The translations under genes and the position numbers were made by a program. The notes under the pieces were generated by a model. That model saw only the letters and a program-made list of their open reading frames with translations. It had not been told where the DNA came from and searched no databases. From Thiomicrorhabdus sp. (lineage in GTDB: Bacteria > Pseudomonadota > Gammaproteobacteria > Thiomicrospirales > Thiomicrospiraceae), in assembly GCF_963677875.1 (NCBI RefSeq), contig NZ_OY782565.1, forward strand, positions 422,360 through 486,359: DNA of 64,000 bases. Reading direction: 5' to 3'. This document shows, one piece after another, positions 7,215 to 16,263 of this stretch (positions are counted from its first letter, which is position 1; each line of letters begins with the position of its first letter).

Positions 7215-9560
7215 ATGGCGATTCACAATTTGGGTTATCCGCGTATCGGGGATTTCCGCGAACTTAAATTCACAATTGAAGCTTATTGGAAAGGTGACAA
7301 AACGCTGGCGGATCTGGAAGCGCAAGCGCGTGAAATCCGTTACAACAATTTCCAGACGCAAATTGCCGCCGGGATCGAACTGATTCCGGTGAACGACTTT
7401 GCTTATTATGATCAGCTGCTGAATATGAGTACGCTGCTGGGAGTGATCCCTAAGCGTTTCTGTCAAGATGAGTATGATGTGGAAGTTGCTTTCCGTATGG
7501 CGCGCGGTCGGGCGCCCTCGGATGATCAAATCTGCTGTGCAGGACACGGACATGAACAAAATAAATCCAAGGCGGGTTATGCCGGAGCCATGAAAAAATG
7601 GTTCGACACCAACTATCACTACATCGTTCCGGAATTGTATGACGACACGGAATTTAACATCACCGATACACGTTTGTTTGATGAAGTGGCAGAAGCCTTG
7701 GCGCTGAAGCAGGATGGGAAAAACATCGACTTTAAACCGGTTTTGGTCGGGCCGGTGACCTATTTGTATCTTGCTGAAAATGTCGGCAATGCAATTCCAA
7801 AGCTGAACCGTCTGCCGCAACTCTTGGCGGTCTACAGCCAAATCCTGCAAAAGCTGGCCGATCAGGGAATCAACTGGGTGCAAATCGATGAACCGATTTT
7901 GGGACTGGAATTGGATGCCGAATGGCAAAATGCCTTTGCGACAGCCTATGGAGAACTCTCAAAAACCAATGTCAAACTGCTGGTTGCTACCTACTTTGAA
8001 ACCTTGGGAGATAATTTGGAACTGGCCTGTCAACTGCCGGTGGCCGGTTTGCATTACGACGGTTTGCGCGGCGCCCGACAATTGGATGAAGTGGTTCAAC
8101 AATTCCCGGCTGATAAAGTGCTGTCGATTGGTTTGGTCGATGGGCGTAATATCTGGAAAACGGATTTAAATGCCGCGATTGCGCAGCTAAAAGGCGCCAA
8201 AGCCAAGTTTGGTGACCACTTGTGGATTGCACCGAGTTGCTCCTTGCTACACGTCCCGGTTAATCTTGAGGTAGAAGAAAAGCTCAATCCGGAGCTGAAA
8301 AACTACTTGTCGTTTGCTAAACAGAAATTGGATGAAGTGAAATTACTCGCCGATGCGCTGGATGGTAAAGCCGACAAAAAAGCGCTGGCCGATAACGCCA
8401 GGGCGGTTGCCGACAAACAAGCCTCCAAACTGGTGCACAATGACGAGGTGCAGGCGCGTATTGCCAAACTGGATGACATCGCCTTAGAACGTGCCGCGCC
8501 TTATGCCGAACGAGCCGTGTTGCAAAAAGCCAAATTTAAATTGCCGCTTTTCCCGACCACCACCATCGGTTCCTTCCCGCAGACCGCGGAAATTCGCCAA
8601 GCGCGCCGTCAATTCAAAGTCGGTGAAATCAGCGAAGCGCAATATATTGAGGCCATGCAGGCGGAAATTCGCGATGTGTGCGAACGCCAGGAACGCATCG
8701 GCATTGATGTCTTTGTTCACGGCGAGCCGGAACGTAACGACATGGTGGAATATTTTGGAGAGCAACTCGACGGCTACGCCTTTACCCAATTCGGCTGGGT
8801 GCAATCCTACGGCTCGCGCTGCGTTAAACCGCCGATTATTTACGGCGATGTTTCACGTGAAAAGCCGATGACGGTTTTCTGGTCGCAGTATGCGCAAAGT
8901 CAGACCGACAAAACGATGAAAGGCATGCTATCCGGCGCGGTCACCATGCTCAACTGGTCGTTTGTGCGTAATGATCAGACGCGCGAAGAAACCTGTAACC
9001 AGATTGCATTGGCGTTGCGTGACGAAGTCTTGGATCTGGAAGCCGCTGGCATTCATATGATTCAGATTGACGAAGCGGCCTTGCGCGAAGGCCTGCCGTT
9101 GAAAAAATCCGATTGGGCTGAATACTTGCGTTGGGCGGTAAAGTCTTTCCACCTCACCACCTCTGGCGTGGCGAATGACACCCAGATTCACACCCACATG
9201 TGTTATTCCGAGTTTAACGACATCATCGAATCGGTGGCGGCGATGGATGCCGACTGCATCACCATTGAAACCTCCAAATCGAATATGAAACTGCTGGATG
9301 CGTTTGTGGACTTTGAGTATCCAAATGAAATCGGGCCGGGGGTGTATGACATTCACTCACCCAATATCCCAACGGTTGAACAAATGGTCGGCTTGATTGA
9401 AAAAGCCGCCAAGCTGATCCCGGCGGAAAGGCTTTGGGTTAACCCGGACTGCGGCTTGAAAACCCGCGGCTGGAAAGAAACCGAACCGGCCCTGACAAAT
9501 ATGGTCGAAGCCGCCAAGGTGTTAAGGAAACAGTTTGCAGAGCAGATGAAAAGCGCTTAA
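7215..9560 (+). CDS. metE: Cobalamin-independent methionine synthase MetE
   Basis: The 781-residue enzyme transfers a methyl group from 5-methyltetrahydropteroyl-triglutamate to homocysteine without B12. Both halves are present: the N-terminal domain begins with LGYPRIG and the C-terminal catalytic domain begins near [12 protein letters not shown]. The zinc ligands are visible as His and Cys in THMCYSEF, Glu in TIETSKS and Cys in [11 protein letters not shown]. Length matches the family (~755-780). AAGGA precedes the ATG. It is controlled by divergent MetR. A near-parS palindrome lies inside the gene at 8849-8864. Confidence 0.97.
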   Translation: MAIHNLGYPRIGDFRELKFTIEAYWKGDKTLADLEAQAREIRYNNFQTQIAAGIELIPVNDFAYYDQLLNMSTLLGVIPKRFCQDEYDVEVAFRMARGRAPSDDQICCAGHGHEQNKSKAGYAGAMKKWFDTNYHYIVPELYDDTEFNITDTRLFDEVAEALALKQDGKNIDFKPVLVGPVTYLYLAENVGNAIPKLNRLPQLLAVYSQILQKLADQGINWVQIDEPILGLELDAEWQNAFATAYGELSKTNVKLLVATYFETLGDNLELACQLPVAGLHYDGLRGARQLDEVVQQFPADKVLSIGLVDGRNIWKTDLNAAIAQLKGAKAKFGDHLWIAPSCSLLHVPVNLEVEEKLNPELKNYLSFAKQKLDEVKLLADALDGKADKKALADNARAVADKQASKLVHNDEVQARIAKLDDIALERAAPYAERAVLQKAKFKLPLFPTTTIGSFPQTAEIRQARRQFKVGEISEAQYIEAMQAEIRDVCERQERIGIDVFVHGEPERNDMVEYFGEQLDGYAFTQFGWVQSYGSRCVKPPIIYGDVSREKPMTVFWSQYAQSQTDKTMKGMLSGAVTMLNWSFVRNDQTREETCNQIALALRDEVLDLEAAGIHMIQIDEAALREGLPLKKSDWAEYLRWAVKSFHLTTSGVANDTQIHTHMCYSEFNDIIESVAAMDADCITIETSKSNMKLLDAFVDFEYPNEIGPGVYDIHSPNIPTVEQMVGLIEKAAKLIPAERLWVNPDCGLKTRGWKETEPALTNMVEAAKVLRKQFAEQMKSA
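8849..8864. other. parS-like ParB-binding palindrome within metE
   Basis: TGTTTCACGTGAAAAG matches 14 of 16 bases of the widely conserved chromosomal parS TGTTTCACGTGAAACA, including the complete 12-base core TTTCACGTGAAA. A second similar site lies at 35593-35608. parS sites commonly lie inside coding sequences near the origin of replication. Confidence 0.6.
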
Positions 9561-9592
9561 TGCGTTTTTAATTAACCTTTCTTAAATCAATA

Positions 9593-9618
9593 AAAAACCA
9601 CCAGGCCTGGTGGTTTTT
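9593..9618. terminator. Bidirectional terminator between metE and the Panacea gene
   Basis: A perfect 13+13 base inverted repeat centred on AGG|CCT, with an A-run on the left and a T-run on the right, so it can terminate metE on the + strand and the convergent Panacea operon on the - strand. Confidence 0.85.
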
Positions 9619-9643
9619 ATTTAACGTAACACATTGGAATTTT

Positions 9644-10120
9644 TCAGTTGAGTATGTGTTGCTGAGCCTTATATTGTTGAGCTAATTGTTCTAAATTAAA
9701 GGTTGAATAGCGTTCATTAGTTTTGACGGGATATGTTGAATAAACATAATCTACAAAATCGTTAAAATATAAACTTCGTGTTTTTTCTATTACCTTTTGA
9801 AGAATTTCTTTATCATCATTGGTTAGGTCTATATTTTCAGAGTTGCCATGAAATGAAATAATATATTTTGGTGTTCCATATGGAGTAGATTCTGTTTCTA
9901 TTTTAAATCCATAATTTGTTTGGGCTGCTTCTACCACATCATCAACATAAGGCCCATAATGATTAAATACCCAATTAATATCAGTAAGCTGCTTCCCTTT
10001 TAATAAAGCAGAAAACCAATCTGCAAGATAAACCATTTTAGTCAATCTTGCTTTTGTGATTTCTGATTTATGGGGATACTCATTACATAGATAAGCAATA
10101 ATACTTTGTATTTTATTCAT
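9644..10120 (-). CDS. Panacea-domain (SocA-like, DUF4065) protein, possible antitoxin
   Basis: The 158-residue protein has the signature elements of the Panacea/DUF4065 domain: an N-terminal helix (IQSIIAYLC), LTKMVYLADW near residue 27, and NHYGPYVDDVVEA near residue 54. Panacea proteins often act as antitoxins paired with an adjacent toxin of variable kind. The ATG at 10120 has AGGGGAG upstream and overlaps the preceding gene by 8 bases (ATGAATAA), so the pair is translationally coupled. The DNA is markedly more AT-rich than metE or the araC region, a sign of recent acquisition. The domain call is fairly secure; the antitoxin role is inferred. Confidence 0.75.
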   Translation of the reverse strand: MNKIQSIIAYLCNEYPHKSEITKARLTKMVYLADWFSALLKGKQLTDINWVFNHYGPYVDDVVEAAQTNYGFKIETESTPYGTPKYIISFHGNSENIDLTNDDKEILQKVIEKTRSLYFNDFVDYVYSTYPVKTNERYSTFNLEQLAQQYKAQQHILN

Positions 10121-11093
10121 TACCATCTCCCCTAGTTTCGGATAGTAAATCACTTTCAACAGAAACTTGTTTGCCTACACGTTTTAAACTGACTTCTTTG
10201 TCGAATGTTAAGCTATCTCTTACAAATTTAGCTAACTGGCTTTGGTGAGTATTAAGATAGGCTTCAATCTTCTCACATTCATTCTCATCAATGAAGTTTT
10301 CTTCTGTGCTTTCAAAAACAATTACACCAATGTTTATATCTGCATCAGCGATTGATTTAGCCCAATATCTGCAACTTTTCATCGTTAAGTTAGTTATCTT
10401 ATCAGAATCATAGCCATAATTCTCCTGCATATACTCCCCATAACTTACAGAAGACGTTTCATGATTAGGGCATTGTTTCTCTATATGTATACCATGCTGC
10501 CAGGCCTTACTAATAACACCTTCATTCAACGAAAACTTTAATCTGTGTTTTTCTGTATATCTTGGATTGCTAGAATATCTTGCTAATAAATAGAACTGCT
10601 TTTCATATTCGTAATAAACAGTAATTCTGGAATGAGTATCTAAGTTAAACTGCTTGTACAACCCTTTCAACCATGTTTGGACAAGCTCTTCATGAATTTC
10701 GAGTATTTTGGATTTACTCTCTTGCAAAGCTTCTTGAGATAAATTTAGATCACTTCGAGTCTGCTTTATTTCTCTGTTATCTTCTTCTAAATCTTTTATT
10801 TCTTTATTTTGGCGGTTTTGGTCTAAATAAATACCTAAAGAACCAAGTAATAAAAAAACTGATCCAAAACCAATTCCAGAATAAGGATTCACTGCTAGGA
10901 AAATTGTACTGTCTAAAACACCAGAAACAGCCGCCCATTCTTTTGTAAAATCAAAGCCAGATGCAAATGCAGAACCAATAGCCAAAATAATCGTTCCGAG
11001 AACATAAAAGATAATAAAAAAACCGTTTTTTATTATCTTCCCAAACTCTTCAAAAAAAGTTGAAGTTCCACTAAATCCAAATTTTGAAAACAC
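10113..11093 (-). CDS. Two-TM, coiled-coil, GAF-like membrane protein coupled to Panacea gene
   Basis: A 326-residue protein with two hydrophobic segments (~22-46 and ~62-90), a charged coiled coil (~93-148) and a C-terminal domain (~152-295) with GAF-like order: SRITVYYEYEKQFYLLARYS, LNEGVISKAWQHG, then MKSCRYWAKSIADADINIGV. GAF domains sense small ligands, so the layout suggests a membrane-anchored sensor or effector. The start is GTG at 11093 with AAGGA nine bases upstream. It is first in a two-gene operon with the Panacea protein. No catalytic domain is recognisable. It could be the toxin of a Panacea pair, acting on the membrane, or a sensor; the sequence does not decide. Confidence 0.65.
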   Translation of the reverse strand: MFSKFGFSGTSTFFEEFGKIIKNGFFIIFYVLGTIILAIGSAFASGFDFTKEWAAVSGVLDSTIFLAVNPYSGIGFGSVFLLLGSLGIYLDQNRQNKEIKDLEEDNREIKQTRSDLNLSQEALQESKSKILEIHEELVQTWLKGLYKQFNLDTHSRITVYYEYEKQFYLLARYSSNPRYTEKHRLKFSLNEGVISKAWQHGIHIEKQCPNHETSSVSYGEYMQENYGYDSDKITNLTMKSCRYWAKSIADADINIGVIVFESTEENFIDENECEKIEAYLNTHQSQLAKFVRDSLTFDKEVSLKRVGKQVSVESDLLSETRGDGNE

Positions 11094-11113
11094 AGTGATT
11101 ATTCCTTGTTCAA

Positions 11114-11119
11114 ATTATA
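11114..11119 (-). promoter_or_regulatory. Possible -10 element of the GAF/Panacea operon
   Basis: A consensus TATAAT on the minus strand lies ~20 bases upstream of the GTG start in a very AT-rich spacer. No good -35 hexamer is seen at 16-18 bases, so this is tentative. Confidence 0.35.
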
Positions 11120-11205
11120 ATTTATCAGGACTATCTTAAGTAATACTATCAATAATACTTAGTGAGTATAGTGTTTTTTAAGGAAGTCCTGTTTGTAAAC
11201 TCTTT

Positions 11206-11982
11206 TTACACGGGTTTGTCAGAAAGAACTTGCTTCCTATATTTCTGCGGCGTGATTCTTGCAATCTGTTTGAATTCACGTGTCATGTGGGCTTGGTCGG
11301 CAAAGCCGTGCATTAGGGCGAGTTCGGCGAGGTCGATGTCGGGGGTTTGTTTTAGGGTTTTCTGGGTGCTTTGAATGCGTTTGATGCGTTGGAATTGTTT
11401 GGGCGTCATGCCGAGTAGTTGGCGGAATTGCCGTTCAATTTGGCGTTGCCCGATGGGCAAGTCGGCCGGGCTTTCGGATTGGCGCATCCAGTTCAATACC
11501 GGCCGCCAGGCCGGGGCGATTTTGTCGGAAAAGGGTAAGTCTTTGTCGAGCCATTGATACAGGCGAATGAGCCGGGAAAAATGGCTGGACGAGTCGCTCA
11601 TGCGGTGGGTGAGTTGGTGCAAGTTGGCGGTTAGTTCCGAGTCTTGCAGGGCGAAAGGTTGTTCGTAATGTTCGTTGAAGACGCCGAAACTGATGCCGGG
11701 ATGAAAACGGATGCCGCTCAATTGCGTGCCCGGCGGCCAGGTCATGGAGTGGGCGTGTTTTTCGACGGGCAGTAAGATGACTTTTTCCGAGTAGAAGTGG
11801 TCGTCCAGATACACCGCTTCGGTGAGGTTGAACAAAATGCCGCTGCACGCGTCCACCTGCAACCATTTTGTCAGGTCGGAACGGTTGGTTTTGGAAACCG
11901 TCAGCGACCAGATGGCTTGCACATAAGGCGACAGCTTTCCCTGAGGTTTGAACAACCGCAGGGAAAAGGTGCCGTCCTGCAA
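11206..11982 (-). CDS. AraC-family transcriptional regulator
   Basis: The ~258-residue regulator has an N-terminal sensory region (PWSLTV-type strands; PPGTQLSGIRFHPG, as in DUF6597-type regulators) and a C-terminal AraC DNA-binding domain with two helix-turn-helix units (RQIERQFRQLLGMTPKQFQRI; LAELALMHGFADQAHMTREFK). It lies ten bases after the AhpD-like gene in the same direction, so the two are probably one transcript, and it may regulate that gene. The start is uncertain: the TTG at 11982 has no good ribosome site, and translation could instead be coupled to the upstream stop. Confidence 0.85.
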   Translation of the reverse strand: MQDGTFSLRLFKPQGKLSPYVQAIWSLTVSKTNRSDLTKWLQVDACSGILFNLTEAVYLDDHFYSEKVILLPVEKHAHSMTWPPGTQLSGIRFHPGISFGVFNEHYEQPFALQDSELTANLHQLTHRMSDSSSHFSRLIRLYQWLDKDLPFSDKIAPAWRPVLNWMRQSESPADLPIGQRQIERQFRQLLGMTPKQFQRIKRIQSTQKTLKQTPDIDLAELALMHGFADQAHMTREFKQIARITPQKYRKQVLSDKPV

Positions 11983-11992
11983 ACGACGAAGG

Positions 11993-12457
11993 TTATTTTC
12001 GCGGTTGATAGCGTCCCACCTCGGGTTTGAAGACTTTCACAATGCGATTCCAACTGTTGATGGCGTTGATCGCTAGGGTCAAATCTACCAGACTTTGCGG
12101 CCCGAAACCATCCAAGGCGTGTCGGTAGGCCTCGTCGTCAATCGGCTGGCCCGAGGTGACTCGTTCCGCCCAGCCTAAAGCGGCGCGTTCGGCGTCGGAA
12201 TACATCGGCATATCCCGCCAGGCACTGAGGCCGTAAATGCGTTCTGCGGTTTCGCCCATCGACAGGGCGTCTTTGCTATGCATGTCGATGCAAAACGCGC
12301 ATTGGTTGATTTGCGAGACGCGCAGTTTGACCAATTCCCAGGTGCGGACGGGCACGGTGTCACTTTGCTGGAATTGGTGGCGCAGGTAAGCTTCTTGCTG
12401 GTGCAGAATTTTAATCGCTTCCGGTGAAATGGCGGCGTAATCGATTCGTTTTGTCAT
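11993..12457 (-). CDS. Carboxymuconolactone decarboxylase / AhpD-like peroxidase family protein
   Basis: A 154-residue protein of the CMD/AhpD superfamily. The redox motif CAFCIDMHSKDA (CxxC followed by His) is characteristic of AhpD-like alkylhydroperoxidases rather than of true decarboxylases. The C-terminal DLTLAINAINSWNRI helix is also typical. Probable role: thiol-dependent peroxide reduction or a related redox step in the cytoplasm. The ATG at 12457 has CAGGAG upstream; that site lies in an inverted repeat. Followed by an araC gene. The substrate is unknown. Confidence 0.85.
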   Translation of the reverse strand: MTKRIDYAAISPEAIKILHQQEAYLRHQFQQSDTVPVRTWELVKLRVSQINQCAFCIDMHSKDALSMGETAERIYGLSAWRDMPMYSDAERAALGWAERVTSGQPIDDEAYRHALDGFGPQSLVDLTLAINAINSWNRIVKVFKPEVGRYQPRK

Positions 12458-12463
12458 ATTGGA

Positions 12464-12484
12464 CTCCTGTAATTGTTTCAGGAG
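12464..12484 (-). promoter_or_regulatory. Inverted repeat covering the ribosome site of the AhpD-like gene
   Basis: CTCCTG (12464-12469) and CAGGAG (12479-12484) are exact reverse complements separated by nine bases. On the minus strand the downstream arm is the ribosome-binding AGGAG of the AhpD-like gene, so the hairpin could hide it. Confidence 0.4.
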
Positions 12485-12590
12485 CCATATTAGAAATCGG
12501 AGAGAAAAATTGATTGAATAAAAACGACATTTGGCCGGCGAATAGAACTTTTTTAGTTAATGCTTTTACCTGTTTTTCTCTATTTCTCCA

Positions 12591-15191
12591 TCAAGTGTTG
12601 TCGGAAACTACCGGTTTGAACTTTAGCCATTTGCTTGATGACCCCGGGGAGATACTGACAACGGAGAGTATGATCGCGGCTAGATATGGAATCATCTGTA
12701 CAACGATCACCAGGCTCCAGAAGAGCGTTTCCGTTGAGTCGAACCCGATTCGCCAGCCGATTCCAAACAGTAGCCCTGAGAGTATGATGACCAGCAGAAA
12801 TTCCTGCCCCGCATCGCGCAATGCTTGGATGAAAGCGGCGGTTTCAGCTTGTTTAGGGGTGCGCAGAAACGGCATTTTGCGACCAATGAATAAACCGTAT
12901 AGCACGGCTTTGGCGATGGTATGGGATAAGGCCAGCCCGGCAATCGCTGCTGCCAGTGAGGTTCTGACGCCTGCATGCATTCGCGTCCGGTAGAGAATCA
13001 GCATTTTGAGTAGTTTGAATGCAAAGAATGCGATCGGTACGGCTGAAATAATGGCATTCGGGGCGTTGAATTGTATTGGGTTGATGATCATCAATATTGA
13101 CCAGACGATGGCAAGCAGCGTGAAGATGAAGTTAAAGCCGTCGGCGATCCACGGTAACCAGCCGGCGATGAAGTGGTAGCGCTGGCCGAGATTAAGATCG
13201 GTTTTGTTCATAAAGAGTGCTGCGGCATGTTCGCGTAGAATCTGCATGGCGCCGTAGGCCCAGCGGTAGCGCTGTTTTTTGTAGTCGATGAAGGTATCCG
13301 GCATTAAACCTTGTCCGAAGCTGGTGGCTTCGTAGGCGGCTTGATAGCCGTGTTCGAAAATTTTCAGGCCGAGTTCGGCATCTTCGGTAATGGTACTTTC
13401 GCCCCAGCCGCCGACTTCTTCTAGAACGCTGCGGCGTACGATGGTCATGGTGCCGTGCTGGATAATGGCATTGCGTTCGTTGCGGGTGACCATGCCGATA
13501 TGGAAAAATCCCTTGTACTCCGCGTAGCACATGGCTTTGAAAGCGTTTTCGGGATAATCCCGGTAATCCTGCGGCGCTTGGACAATGGCAATTTCAGGGT
13601 CATGGATATGTACCGCCATTTTCTTCAGCCAGTCGGGAGTCACCTGATAGTCGCTGTCGATTACTGCAATGGCTTGAGCATCCGGATGAGTGTGTTCGAG
13701 GGCGAAATTCAGCGCGCCGGCTTTATAACCTTTCAACGGCGAGACATGGAAGAAACGGAATTGTTCGCCAAGCGTTTCGCAATGGGCCTGTACGGGTTTC
13801 CAGGTGGTTTCATCCGGCGTATTGTTATCGATAATCAGCACTTCGAAATGCGGGTAGTCCAGACGGGAGAGCGCGTTTAGAGTATCGATCATCATCTCGG
13901 CCGGTTCGTTATAAGCCGGAACGTGAATGGAGACGAACGGTAAATTTTCCGGTTGCTCGGAATCATCGGGAAGAGCGAGTTGCCGCCGGTGTTTTTTCAG
14001 CCATAAGGCTTCGGCCCATTCATGCGCTTCGACCATAATCACCAGCCAGATACCGATTACCCCCAGAATCAGCAACAGCCCGACCGACAGGCTTATCCAG
14101 TTCTGATAGAGCAGAGAATGCTGATAGACCACCCAGATAATGACCGACGAGGCGACGAAGGCAACAGTGACCAGAAATGTTCGGCCGCGTTTTCTGAGGC
14201 TGCCGCTATCCATCAGCAGAAAAATGACCAGAAAAACGGCCAGAAGAATAGAAGACGCGGCCAGTGTTCTCCATTGTTTGATCGGAATAATGGGCCGGTA
14301 GAATTCGAATTTCGGCTGCCGGTCAACATCATAAACGCCCCAGTAGGCGCCGACAGAACCTTCCAGTTCGGCTTTCCACGGTTGGTCGAAAGCTTCCATC
14401 ACATAATAGACATAGCCCTCTTCTTTGGCCTTGTTAATGAAGCGACGCAGGAAAATGGCCTCATTCGCTTCGGAGGCGGTGGCGTCTTTGATGCTGCGTC
14501 CGTTGCTTGGCCAGCCGACTTCGGCGATGACAATCGGCTTATCCGGGAAGGTGCGTTTCAACAAGGCCATTTTATCGACGATGAAATCCACGGCCTGTTC
14601 GACGGCAATCCCTTCCCAGTAGGGCAACATGTGAACCGCCAGATAGTCGACATGTTCTGCCAGCTCCGGGTATTTGATCCAGATGTCCCAAGGTTCGGCG
14701 GTGCTGATGGGGGTTTCGATACTCTTCTGCAGGCGATCCAGATAGGCAGTCATCTGTTCCAGAGTCAGGTCTTTTCTAAGTAGGGCTTCGTTACCGGCGA
14801 TGACACGTACGATGTTGTAGGGCGGGCGTTGTACGATTTCTTCCAGCTTGGATAATTCTCGTTCATTGCGTTCGAGATCTTTGTCGAGCCAGGCACCTAA
14901 AGCGACGTTGATGTTGTGTTGTGCCGCAAGCTTGGAAATGTCTTCGAAAGCGCCATCGACAGAGTAGGTTCGGATAGCGTGTACCATGCCGGAGAGTTGT
15001 CGAAGGTCGGCATCGATGGATTCGGAGCTTGGATAAACGCCGGTGAATGGGCTTTGCTCATTATGATAGGGGGAAAAGGCAAAGCCGGGAATCGTTGCCG
15101 GCCAGGACGGTTCTTCCAACGGTTTGTTGAAATGGGCGTAAGAACCAAAGGTGAATAGTGCAAAGGTTAAAAGTATCAGTAAATTATGCAT
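12591..15191 (-). CDS. GH17-GT2 fusion, probable beta-glucan synthase/transglycosylase
   Basis: An 866-residue membrane protein. Residues ~25-300 form a glycoside hydrolase 17-like domain with both expected glutamates (AGNE, Glu135; AEVGWPS, Glu224). Two membrane segments follow, then a GT2 processive glycosyltransferase (~410-690) with DNNTPDETT, VIDSDYQV, TEDAELG and a QRYRWAYG (QxxRW) motif, and C-terminal membrane helices. Such fusions are related to NdvB-type beta-1,3-glucan/cyclic glucan synthases, in which the GH17 part remodels the chain. The start ATG at 15191 precedes a hydrophobic signal/anchor segment. It is probably a single-gene unit; its product is not determined by sequence. 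Confidence 0.85.
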   Translation of the reverse strand: MHNLLILLTFALFTFGSYAHFNKPLEEPSWPATIPGFAFSPYHNEQSPFTGVYPSSESIDADLRQLSGMVHAIRTYSVDGAFEDISKLAAQHNINVALGAWLDKDLERNERELSKLEEIVQRPPYNIVRVIAGNEALLRKDLTLEQMTAYLDRLQKSIETPISTAEPWDIWIKYPELAEHVDYLAVHMLPYWEGIAVEQAVDFIVDKMALLKRTFPDKPIVIAEVGWPSNGRSIKDATASEANEAIFLRRFINKAKEEGYVYYVMEAFDQPWKAELEGSVGAYWGVYDVDRQPKFEFYRPIIPIKQWRTLAASSILLAVFLVIFLLMDSGSLRKRGRTFLVTVAFVASSVIIWVVYQHSLLYQNWISLSVGLLLILGVIGIWLVIMVEAHEWAEALWLKKHRRQLALPDDSEQPENLPFVSIHVPAYNEPAEMMIDTLNALSRLDYPHFEVLIIDNNTPDETTWKPVQAHCETLGEQFRFFHVSPLKGYKAGALNFALEHTHPDAQAIAVIDSDYQVTPDWLKKMAVHIHDPEIAIVQAPQDYRDYPENAFKAMCYAEYKGFFHIGMVTRNERNAIIQHGTMTIVRRSVLEEVGGWGESTITEDAELGLKIFEHGYQAAYEATSFGQGLMPDTFIDYKKQRYRWAYGAMQILREHAAALFMNKTDLNLGQRYHFIAGWLPWIADGFNFIFTLLAIVWSILMIINPIQFNAPNAIISAVPIAFFAFKLLKMLILYRTRMHAGVRTSLAAAIAGLALSHTIAKAVLYGLFIGRKMPFLRTPKQAETAAFIQALRDAGQEFLLVIILSGLLFGIGWRIGFDSTETLFWSLVIVVQMIPYLAAIILSVVSISPGSSSKWLKFKPVVSDNT

Positions 15192-15259
15192 ATAGAATAT
15201 CTATTTTTCCCTAGCTGGCGGCTTGCGATATTTAATCACACCTTATGCGGTTTTTTCTT

Positions 15260-15278
15260 ATTAATGAGAATTATTTCT
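15260..15278. promoter_or_regulatory. Weak Fur-box-like sequence
   Basis: ATTAATGAGAATTATTTCT matches the 19-bp Fur consensus at 12 positions, including AATGA-AAT. It lies ~70-90 bases upstream of the GH17-GT2 start, in the 174-base spacer that otherwise shows nothing I can identify. Confidence 0.3.
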
Positions 15279-15365
15279 ATACGAGCGCTCTGACGATGAA
15301 AGCAGCCATCTTTCTGTGGTTTGCCGCTCTTCGAAGGCGCAGCTCACCGTGAAGTCAACCGATGA

Positions 15366-15992
15366 TCAGGGGTGATCCGGGTTTGCGGCCGGTCGTTGGA
15401 ATTTTTTTCTGGCCTTTGCGACTTCTGTTCGGGTGATACAGCCTTCGGCATGGTCATTGACGAGCCCCATCGCCTGCATAAAGGCGTAGACGGTGGTTGG
15501 GCCAACAAATTTCCAGCCGATTTTCTTCAAGGCTTTGGAAAGCGCGACCGACTCAGGAGAAGATGAACGCGTTTGCGGGGCGTTTAATGAAGCTTCATCC
15601 GTTTCATATTGCCAAAAAAAAGCGGCTAAAGAGTGGTACTCCTTAACCATTTCGCATGCCCGACGGGCATTATTAATCACCGCTTCTATTTTACCGCGGT
15701 GACGGACAATTCCCTCATCTTGCAATAAGCGCTCAATATCCTGTTCGGTGAATTCAGCGACTCGATAAAAGTCAAAACCATGAAAAGCCCGGCGGAAGTT
15801 TTCGCGTTTGGCCAGAATCGTACGCCAGCTCAAGCCGGATTGAAAACTCTCCAGACAAATTTTTTCGAATAAGCGAATATCATCGTCGACCGGAAACCCC
15901 CATTCATTATCATGGTAATCAAAAAATTCCGGTGCAGCGGCACACCATGCGCAGCGCGGCTGGTTATCGGGGCCTGAAATCGTCTGACTCAT
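15366..15992 (-). CDS. tag: DNA-3-methyladenine glycosylase I
   Basis: The 208-residue base-excision repair enzyme removes 3-methyladenine from DNA. CAWCAAAPEFFDYHDNEWG at the N-terminus supplies the first Cys and His zinc ligands and the conserved YHDxEWG; NDHAEGCITR near the C-terminus supplies the second His and Cys. SGLSWRTILAKRENFRRAF and GPTTVYAFMQAMGLVNDH are typical. Length is slightly above the ~190 of the family because of a short C-terminal tail. It stands alone between a spacer and the GH17-GT2 gene. Confidence 0.93.
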   Translation of the reverse strand: MSQTISGPDNQPRCAWCAAAPEFFDYHDNEWGFPVDDDIRLFEKICLESFQSGLSWRTILAKRENFRRAFHGFDFYRVAEFTEQDIERLLQDEGIVRHRGKIEAVINNARRACEMVKEYHSLAAFFWQYETDEASLNAPQTRSSSPESVALSKALKKIGWKFVGPTTVYAFMQAMGLVNDHAEGCITRTEVAKARKKFQRPAANPDHP

Positions 15993-16263
15993 TATCGATC
16001 CTCTCGGAATAAAGGGATAAGTGTATGCTACAGTTTAAAATGTACACCTTCAGATAGCGGGAGAGAAAGTTTTTTGAATTTTTTTCGCGAAATTAGCAGT
16101 GGAACAGAAAATGGAGAAGTTTTTGCGTCGTGTCGATAGACTCTGTAAAAACCGGCGTTGCACGTTTGGCATCGATCCCCTGGCATGCCGATTATTTCTC
16201 GTTTAAAATAACGTCCAGATATTTTTTGAATTCTTTCCGTGGAGGATGGGCCGATGCGCAATT
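15993..16263. other. Spacer between tag and ABC-F gene
   Basis: No convincing gene is seen. A 77-codon open frame on the minus strand (16028-16261) lacks a recognisable protein pattern and was not accepted. Confidence 0.5.

Noticed and set aside
16028-16261. 77-codon minus-strand open frame between tag and the ABC-F gene
   Set aside because: No family pattern and no supporting context; probably non-coding leader.
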